DNA of 64,000 nucleotides from Hybos culiciformis (Eukaryota; Arthropoda; Insecta; Diptera; Hybotidae): NCBI GenBank assembly GCA_964007475.1, contig OZ023274.1, positions 54,641,678 to 54,705,677 of the forward strand, read 5' to 3'. Shown piece by piece: positions 56,101 to 64,000 of this stretch (position 1 is its first letter; each line of letters starts with the position of its first letter). The notes under the pieces were generated by a model. It saw only the letters and a program-made list of their open reading frames with translations, ran no database searches and was not told where the DNA came from. The position numbers and the translations under genes were made by a program.

Positions 56101-59100
56101 ATGTATGTAGAATTTTGTTTTTTTTTTCATTTTTGCATTTTGGGAAATTTTCGATCCATCATAATAATTTTTTTTTTTGTATTTTGTTCTTTCTTTTTAG
56201 TTTTTTTTTTTCGGGAAAAAAATTTTCTTTTTTTCATATGAAATTGTTCTGGCAAAAAAATTCGATTTAATCTCATATAAATTTATGGGGTTTTATCAAT
56301 CTGTTTCGAAAAAGTAAAGCTTATCAATTATTTTTTTGTTAACCCACTAAGTTGTGGCATGGTTCAAGTTTAACAGTACTGTCCAAGGTTCTTGTTTGAA
56401 CAAAAATGCATAAAAACTGTGTATGTGTTTGGGGAGAGAAAATTTTGTATGCATAAAAATATCCCATATTTACAAAAAAAAAAGAAAAGAAAATTAGAAA
56501 ATATATATTAAATTCACTCTGATTTATATCTGATGGAGCATTGAGCATTTTATGTACATTTATAAAATAACAGCATAATAAAAATTCTTGGGGAATTTTC
56601 CTTCAATGGGTGAAGGAAAAGCAAATTTTCATAGAAAATAATTTTTTTGAGTGAAAATATTAATGAGAATAGTTTGGGAAATAAATTTCTAAATATATAT
56701 ATTTCTATATATATATAGGAAGTATTTTTCTCAATTTGAGAGAAAGCTTTTTAAATTTTCATATTGTACTGTTGGAGAAAATTATGTCCTTTTAACTCTG
56801 GCATTTATTTTATTTTCCTTTTTTGTCTCATTTTATTTTTTATTTTATTTTATTTTTTTTGTATTTATGAATGTCTGTTGGCTAAAAAAAAAAACCAACA
56901 GGTGAAAATTTTCCTTTTATATAGAATTGGTTTTTTTTATATATTTTTAATGATTTATTGGTAAACTTTTTCCCACTTTTGCTAAGATTAATGGTTTGAA
57001 AAATGGTCCTTCATACACTTTGGAAAATTGAATAACTAAATAATTTTCAAATTGCTAGACGTTTATTTCACATATATTAAAAGGTATACATTACATATAT
57101 TTTTTAACTTTTTTATTGATTAATTTCATTTTATTTTTCAAATTTGGCGGAAAATTAGATTATTTTTTGATTAAATTAAGTTATTAAAATTTATAGATGA
57201 AGGCACAAATTTGCTAATACATAAAAAGTATTTTATTTTAATTTTTTGTTTAAAATTTAGTTCGTTGCTCTTTTTTAAAAGAAGCATTAAGTATGCTGCT
57301 TTTGTCGTTATGTTGAGGGCAAAATGTAAAATTTTTGCGTTACAGTTGCTTCTAATTTTGGAACCATAAAATTTTCATGTCCTTTTTTAATATTTCTCAT
57401 GAACATTTAAGTTAGTAAAATCAAAATAATAAGAAAAAAAAAACTCTAGTCCTGAAAAGAATTATATATTTATCATTTGAAAAATTATGAACATAACATA
57501 AAATTATGACATTTTCATCAATAATAATTGTTAAGATTTCTCTGTTAAATCAAATAAAAATTCTTAAAAATATATCCTAAAGGAATTAGCTTAAAAACAT
57601 ACAACTTTTCTTTTTAGTTTTTTCACAAAACTTTTTTTTTTCGCTTGTCATGAACAATATTTATCCATCTGCAATATATTGTTGAAATTTAGTTAATTTG
57701 TTGGAAAAGTTATTTAGAAAAATTCCAAAAAAAAAAAAAAAATTAAGTACATAAAATATTTTTTCACAACTTTCGAAAAGTGCAATTATTTAACTAAGAA
57801 AAAACGAAAAGTTTTCTATCAAAACACAGATTGTTCGTTATAATTAAAAACTTAAAATTTGGTAAATAAAAGTTTATATCTCATTCCTTTTTGACTAAAA
57901 AAAAAATTACCTCCAAAACTAAAGAAAACATTGTACAGAGAGTTTTTAATTCTATTTTGAGTAATTAAAATTAAACGAATAAAATTTATTAAACATGCTT
58001 TGAATAATTATATTACGAGGTCTTTATATGCAGACTTGTTAAAACTTGGTTTGTCTAATTTTTCAATAGTACATATAATAATTAAAGTAGTTAAGTAAAA
58101 ATCCGAGTCAGAAAGCGATATTATGCCCTTTATGTCTTATTCTTATGTTTGGGCAGAGAAAATGTTGCACCTTTTTCCAAAAACTTTTTGACACATCAAA
58201 ACACTTCATTCAAGATTTTAATTCAAAACTTTTGAACAGCTTATGCATATACTTATTTAGAAACAATAAATATCAAATATTTAGTCCACCAAAGATTTAT
58301 TATATCTTACATAGCCTTAATATGCCGAAACAGGGTTAAAGTATAGTAGTCATTTGAAATAAGCTTAATTAAAAATTTTGTATAATATTCTATATATTAT
58401 CTTTTTTATATACAGAATAAAAGTCGAATTCTACATTTTCATTTTCCACAAACGATAAAGAAATTTTTTTTTTTTGTAAGATAAATTGAATGTTTTGCAA
58501 ATGAATCTAATTTTAGTTCGTTTTTTGAAGAAAATTGTTTGAAAAAAGATTGTTTTTCTTCTTTTTTTTTTTATTGTATAAAATAAATGGGGAAAAATTT
58601 GGTTTAGGTTTATCAATTCATTACCCTTTTTATAACCAAAATTAAGAGGTTTTCTTAATAGCAAGCAACATTCTGTGAAACATATAATATACATTGCTAA
58701 ACAGATTTACAAAGTTTTTGGGATATAAAACATTAAAAAAAAAAAATAAAAAAAAAAAGTTATCCTCATAACATAATCGGGATTATGTATATTGGCATGC
58801 AAAAAAAAAAAAAAAAACAACATTAAAACATTTGGATACAAGGTATTTACAATATGTAGAATAGTTAAATATTATATACATAAATTCTTCTAAATAAACT
58901 TTCTTAAATATTTTAGGACATTAAAATATTATTTTTTGGTAAAATATTTTGTTAAAAAAAATTCCTGCAAGAATTTTTTTTTTCAACTGCGAAAGAATAA
59001 TCCTTATTTTCAAACTAAATTTGATATACTGCGTAAAGAATTGGATTCATACATTACAAAATTGCCAAGTATAACCTAATCTAAACCATCGCTAACTTTA

Positions 59101-61110
59101 TCTCTTTCAGTAACCTATTTAAATTGCCTTAACAACATTTCTGTCAAAGTAACAATATCCTAAAATGGTCAAGTTAGTAAAATCTATGTATAATGAAACT
59201 AATATATAATTAGTTTTCTCGCTTACAAAAATTTAAATAATTTCAGACAGGATTTGAAACAAACATTCGTTCACCAAGTGAGAATTTTTTATTTCAGTTT
59301 TGCGTTTAAGTTAACCAACCTTTAATATTAAATAATTTATCTGAAAAAATTAGATAACAAAAAAAAAGAATATTCTATGTGGGAATAAAATTTCTGTTAA
59401 TGTAAAAAAAATCGAAGGAAACAAATTTGCAATCAAATAAGAAATGTAGCTAGATTTTTTATTTAAAATTCATAGAAATTTATAGAAATCTTAAAATCTC
59501 ACGAATTAAATATTTTATGGAAATATATCCCATTTTATTTAATTTCAATTTAAGAGTGGAAGCAAGGGGTTAATTCACATTCGAAATATATAAATATTTA
59601 ATTCACTTAAGGTTGATGATTTTTATTAATAAAATTCATGGTCAACATCTTTATTTTTCTGATATTCTGCCCCTTTTTTTATACACATACCTAATATACA
59701 AAAAAAAATTCTATTTTTCGGTCGTTAAGTTCATAAAATGTGAATTAAAGTTCTTTATTTTTTTTTTTAATATTTGAAAGAAAACCCTAAAAAAATTAAC
59801 CCTTAAAAAATAGGTTCGTATAATCGATTTAGTACGTGAAAATTTATTTCAAGACTATTAAAAAAAAAATTTCCATTTTCAATTGATTTTTCTTCTAGAA
59901 AAATGTGAATTTTTTTGTATTTGAAAGACTTTAATATTTAATTTAATGAATTTAAATTAATTTGAACAATTTTTAAGGAATTTCAGAATGTTTTTATTGA
60001 TTTTTTGATAAGCTTTATTTGAAAAGTTCTATTGGCACCACACCGAGTTATTGAAGATTCGGGAATCTAGGAAATATCGAAATGATCAAAGATTATATTA
60101 TAAATTATAACTTTTTGTTCTCAAAATTTAAAATTTCTTTCATAATTTTAAAGTCTGACAATGAGCAATTAGGCAATTTTGTTTCAAACTAGACGTATTT
60201 CAATCTGAAATAAATATACCAAAATTTGTTGGCAATTTCTAAAAATTTTTAATTATAACAAAGGGCACAAAGAACCTGTTTTATGACTTTTTGACAATGT
60301 CTAACGAATTATAAATTATGTCAGGAGAGAGCCTCGTCATTGACACATTTTTTTTCAGTCTTGTGCTTTGCTTCACAATAGTTTATATAACTTAACAAAA
60401 CTCTACGTATAAAACATTCATCTCATATTGTTCTATATTTAAATTGTTATTTTTTTTATTCAAAAATAATAAGATTTTGTTTTCTCGCACAAAAAAACTG
60501 AATAAAAAATATGAAAAATTGATATAAATGACTGATTTTTTTTTAATAAAAATATAAATTGCAGGTGCTACATGTACACCCGCCATATTATAATAAAGCT
60601 TTATTTTTATTTTTTTACTAAAAAGTAAAAAGTTCGTTCACATTTTCATTATTTTAATATAAAGAATTTTATTTTTATTGCTGTCATATTGCCAAAAAAA
60701 ACAGAAATATATTTATATGGCAAAAATATTTTCAATTATTTGTTCATTCGATATATGGAAAATAATAAAAGAAAAAAAAAAAAAAATAAATATTGGAAAA
60801 CTATGATGATTTTATTAGTATTAAATGTTATTTATTATGTTTTTTCTTGTTTAAAATAAAAAGTTTCATATTACACAGTTTAGTATTTTTAGAGTATTTT
60901 TATTATTTTGTATATTAGGCTTTTAGTTAAATTCATGCCAACTGCGGATTCCCTATAAACTTATGAAACCAATTTCTTGGATCATGTTTTTCAAAAACAT
61001 TTAATTCTTCAAAATATGTCCAACATTTTGCATCATCAAGATTTTACTCCTTTGTACTGATTTATAAAATTATTGAGATTAAAAAAAAAAGTTTTTCATT
61101 CATTTCGAAA
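53148..61110. other. KCNQ intron, AT-rich, diverged direct repeats near 54 kb
   Basis: The only structure recognised is a pair of diverged direct repeats, about 186 bp apart, starting GAGTTGAACTAA at 54011 and 54197. They share TTGTTAGTCG, ACAGACAGC or CCAGACAGC, and a T-rich string ending in GGTG. The rest is homopolymer-rich intron without a recognisable exon or RNA gene. Confidence 0.5.
54011..54300. repeat. Two diverged direct repeat copies, period about 186 bp
   Basis: Copy one (54011-54121) and copy two (54197-54300) share GAGTTGAACTAA, CTTGTTAGTCG/TTTGTTAGTCG, AGACAGC, and TTATTnAATC followed by a T-run and GGTG, with many substitutions and indels between. They may be two fragments of an old repeat. 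Confidence 0.5.
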
Positions 61111-61131
61111 TCTATACCTTTTCAACTTCAA

Positions 61132-61345
61132 ATTGGAAATAATCATTTTCAAAATGGAAATAATCATTTTCAAAATGAAAATAATCATTTTCAAAATGGA
61201 AATAATCATTTTCTAAATGGAAATAATCATTTTCTAAATGGAAATAATCATTTTCTAAATGGAAATAATCATTTTCAAATTGGAAATAATCATTTTCTAA
61301 ATGGAATTAATCATTTTCAAAATGGAAATAATCATTTTCAAAATG
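61132..61345. repeat. 21-bp minisatellite, ten copies (left arm)
   Basis: Ten head-to-tail copies of GGAAATAATCATTTTCAAAAT with single-base variants (CTAAAT, GAAAAT, GGAATT). The right arm (about 61797-62015) has ten copies in reverse orientation, with a different order of variants. Confidence 0.9.
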
Positions 61346-61796
61346 AAAATTAATTTTAAAATAGTAAGGTAGCAAGCCAGATACGCTCAAAAAGTGTTTC
61401 AAGTTTTTTATTAGTTGCATCTTTGCCAAAAAGTGCAATATACAAAAAAAAAAATTTTGTTTAAAAAAATGTCGTTCATTGAGAAGTGGGAACCTGATAA
61501 TGTTAAAAAGAAAATTTATGTTTTACACAACAATGTGGTGGGGATTGGAGAGCGCTCTCAAAAACTTTAGGAGTGAAAACGACATTATATAGGTGGGTTA
61601 ATGGATGGAAAGTTGTTTTATAAAGCACAAATTTGATTTTTAACATTATCAGGTTCCCATTTCTTAATATACGACATTTTTTTAAACAAAAATTTTTTTT
61701 TTGTATATTGCACTTTTTGGCAAAGATGCAACTAATAAAAAACTTCAAACACTGTTTGATCGTATCTGGCTTGCTACCTTACTATTTTAAGATTAA

Positions 61797-62015
61797 TTTT
61801 CATTTTGAAAATGATTATTTCCATTTTGAAAATGATTAATTCCATTTTGAAAATGATTATTTCCATTTTGAAAATGATTATTTCCATTTTGAAAATGATT
61901 AATTCCATTTTGAAAATGATTATTTCCATTTTGAAAATGATTAATTCCATTTTGAAAATGATTATTTCCATTTTGAAAATGATTATTTCCAATTTGAAAA
62001 TGATTATTTCCAATT
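61797..62015. repeat. 21-bp minisatellite, ten copies (right arm, inverted)
   Basis: Ten copies of the same 21-bp unit as the left arm, reverse complemented. Because 21 is a multiple of three, the array is open in several frames and produces spurious repetitive open frames on both strands, which should not be called genes. Confidence 0.9.
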
Positions 62016-62035
62016 TGAAGTTGAAAAGGTATAGA

Positions 62036-63659
62036 CACAAAGTTCTTACAAAATATTTTTTTTTTTTTAAATATTTCGTTTTCTTAATATTTTTATTAAT
62101 GAATTGAAAATTTCATTGGGAAATTAATGTAAAAATTAAAAAGATACGACATTTGAAAATTTTTTCCATTCAAATGGTCTATTTAGAATAATTTTATTTT
62201 ACTTTATTTATTTTTTGCAAAAAATTGAAGGGCGAAATAAATTCATATTGACTTTCGAAAAATAAAAAAAAAAATTAAATAAAAGGGAAAATTCCTATTA
62301 ATATTTTGTACTTATTTTGGCATTAATCTTTCGGATGTACAAGATATTATATATATATTGCATACCTGCATATATTTTTTTCTTCTCCACCTAAGCTAAA
62401 TCATAAATTTTTAATGTTTGAAATTTACGCATAAATTTTTCTTTATTTTTTTGGAAAATTTTTGTATGAACAAAAAATAACGATTAGTGCTAAATAAAAA
62501 CAAAAAAATCCCAAAAAAAAAAAAAAATAAATAAAAATGAAAAATTTTATACAAATTTTTATTATTTATCATTTTAATTTTTTTTTTTTTCTCTTTTCTT
62601 TTTCGTTTTAACGTTTTATATTTTGTTTGTTTATGTTTTTCTGATGGGATCCCATGAGACAAATGAACCATATAAAAAGGACTGACATGAGTAAAAATAA
62701 ATAATATTAAGACAGGAAAATAAAAATAAAAAAAAATATATGTATATTACATATCTAAGAAGACTTAAGAATAAGAATTTAAAAAAAAATAAATTTTTTT
62801 TCGTTTTAATATTTTCATGAAAAAGATTTTTTTAAAACAAAATAATATTTTGACAATTTTTTTTTGGTGTTTTATTATGCGTTTGTTTTTGAAAAACTTA
62901 ATTATAATGAAGTCTCTGCAATTTAAAATATTGCTCACAAATGGATTTATAAATTTAAAAGTTAAAAGTTAGAAATAGAAATTTGTGATTATTGAAAGTT
63001 ATTATTTTCCTCTTCAAATTGGATCAGACTTAGAATAAGGTCAATATTTATAGGATTAGATGTGTAGACAAATGGTTTTTATACTTGAACTGGAAAATAT
63101 CGTCTGATCCATAAAACGATTAACGAAAGTGAAGCTTAATAAGAATATCATGAAAAATTATTAACATTATTATAGGGACTAGAGAACAGTACAGTAGTCT
63201 TTTGATTCTGTGTTGACCATGAAAATGGGAAGTTAAAACTAAAAGGAAATAAACATCACAAAATTAAAAATTTATGACTTTCATAATATTAAACTTTTTA
63301 TTTTCCTACTATGTAAAATATTAAGTTCTTTCTCTGTTATTTAACTTCAAAAAGTGAAAGCTTTAAAATATTTTCTAACAATTTTCAGAGGAGAAAATAT
63401 TTATATAAAAAAAAAAAATTATTTTTCATCAAAAATATTCATAATTTGATTATAATCATCAGATATTGGAAAAATAAAACCAACCAAAAAAAAAAAAACA
63501 AATTTTACATTCATGAATGCGGTAATAAAGTTTTAATCCCTTGATAGAAAAAATACTCTTAAGGATTTCAATACATATTTTAATGTTTTCTAAAGTACAC
63601 TTAATAAAATTTCAATGTAAAACTGACAAAAAATATTTTATTAGGAAATTTTCACTTAC
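62036..63659. other. KCNQ: KCNQ intron next to the canonical S1 exon
   Basis: AT-rich intron immediately downstream (minus strand) of the canonical S1 exon, with no recognisable feature apart from homopolymers. Confidence 0.6.
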
Positions 63660-63822
63660 ACAGACATATGATAAATAAAGCATTTCCATCCGGTGGGACG
63701 TTCCAGAAAGTTATAAACTTGTCCTTGGAAAGTCGCCCTACCAGTGTGGTAACGACGTTGTGCTTTAACAAAGCTTCGAGTAGCTTCACTAAAGTGATTT
63801 GGTCCAGTTGGAAGAACTAGAT
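63660..63822 (-). CDS. KCNQ: KCNQ exon: canonical pre-S1 and start of S1
   Basis: A 163-bp exon entered in phase 1 and left in phase 2. The acceptor is TTTCAG|AT and the donor CTGT|GTAAGT. It encodes the N-terminal cytoplasmic segment (DLVLPTGPNHFSEATRSF and following) and then QVYNFLERPTGWKCFIYHMS. That matches the conserved YNFLERPTGWKCF signature before S1 in KCNQ channels. The next constitutive exon is S2 at 17712-17495, about 46 kb away. Confidence 0.94.
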
Positions 63823-63955
63823 CTGAAAGAAAAATATGGTATTATAGAAACTAAATATAGTTATAATTTTAACCCTTTTAAGAATATTTGTTTTACGCAT
63901 ATACTTTTTGACTTTATTCTATTTAAAAGAAAAATTTCTTCTTAAACAACCTTAC
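63823..63955 (-). other. KCNQ: KCNQ intron, 133 bp
   Basis: A short AT-rich intron between the two N-terminal exons, with donor AAAG|GTAAGG and acceptor CTTTCAG. Confidence 0.85.
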
Positions 63956-64000
63956 CTTTTGGTATTGGAGACACGGATAATGCTCGTTCACTGCCACTAC
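63956..64000 (-). CDS. KCNQ: KCNQ exon: N-terminal cytoplasmic segment (cut by window edge)
   Basis: The frame that joins in phase to the following exon reads SGSERALSVSPIPK, polar as expected for the cytoplasmic N-terminus. The exon continues beyond the window, so its start and any upstream exons are unseen. Confidence 0.75.

Larger units (their letters stand above)
61111..62035. mobile_element. Long inverted-repeat DNA transposon remnant with minisatellite arms
   Basis: The two arms, each about 395 bp, are inverted copies. Both begin TCTATACCTTTTCAACTTC, then ten tandem copies of a 21-bp unit (GGAAATAATCATTTTCAAAAT and variants), then a common inner stretch (AGTAAGGTAGCAAGCCAGAT and beyond). 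The central loop (about 61515-61630) is not repeated and retains 30 codons at 61531-61623 (+) reading CGGDWRALSKTLGVKTTLYR then WVNG, which looks like a transposase helix-turn-helix. A preceding frame from the ATG at 61469 (MSFIEKWEPDNVKKK) is one frameshift away. No clear target duplication was found at these edges. It lies in the KCNQ intron. Confidence 0.75.

Noticed and set aside
61774..62107. Repetitive open frames reading IIIFKMEIIIFKMEL and similar on both strands
   Set aside because: They come from the 21-bp minisatellite, whose unit length is a multiple of three; not genes.

Overview
This is a very AT-rich (about four-fifths A+T by eye) eukaryotic window. It has spliced genes with GT-AG introns, long homopolymer runs, CAAAATG-type start contexts and abundant small non-autonomous DNA transposons. 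The gene content points to an arthropod, most likely an insect: a KCNQ1-type potassium channel with very long introns and an AQP11/12-type aquaporin with CPY/NPV boxes. I cannot name the species.

Layout. (1) Positions 1-3360 are intergenic and include a Pol III-derived (5S-like) SINE with a long (A)nC tail. (2) Positions 3.36-5.14 kb hold an unorthodox aquaporin gene on the + strand. Five exons are certain and the first exon is unresolved. (3) Positions 10.8-64 kb hold a KCNQ voltage-gated potassium channel gene on the - strand. From right to left the exons encode a partial N-terminus, canonical pre-S1/S1 (63.7 kb), an alternative pre-S1/S1 first exon (27.5-28.6 kb), S2-S3, S4-S5, the pore/S6 and the calmodulin-binding IQ region. 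The far N-terminus and the C-terminal tetramerisation region are outside the window or not recognisable. The aquaporin therefore either lies in a KCNQ intron on the opposite strand or the KCNQ 3' exons are too diverged to see.

The 46-kb KCNQ intron between the canonical S1 exon and the S2 exon contains the alternative first exon. It also contains a complete, self-contained single-exon gene for a small secreted six-cysteine peptide (42.6-42.9 kb), with its own TATA box, start context, signal peptide and poly(A) signal. Its cysteine spacing fits the CS-alpha/beta (defensin / potassium-channel-toxin) fold. The same intron carries several recognisable mobile elements: a 1.05-kb GGG-ended element with 9-bp target duplication enclosing a perfect 102-bp palindrome, a hAT-type element with an 8-bp duplication, PIF/Harbinger-like TGC...GCA elements with TTA duplications, and a 0.9-kb inverted-repeat element whose arms are 21-bp minisatellites.

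The most interesting points are: the CS-alpha/beta peptide gene nested inside a potassium-channel gene; the duplicated S1 exon that should give two KCNQ N-termini by alternative promoters; and the tandem in-frame TGA-TAG stops early in the alternative first exon, followed by more than 300 open in-frame codons.
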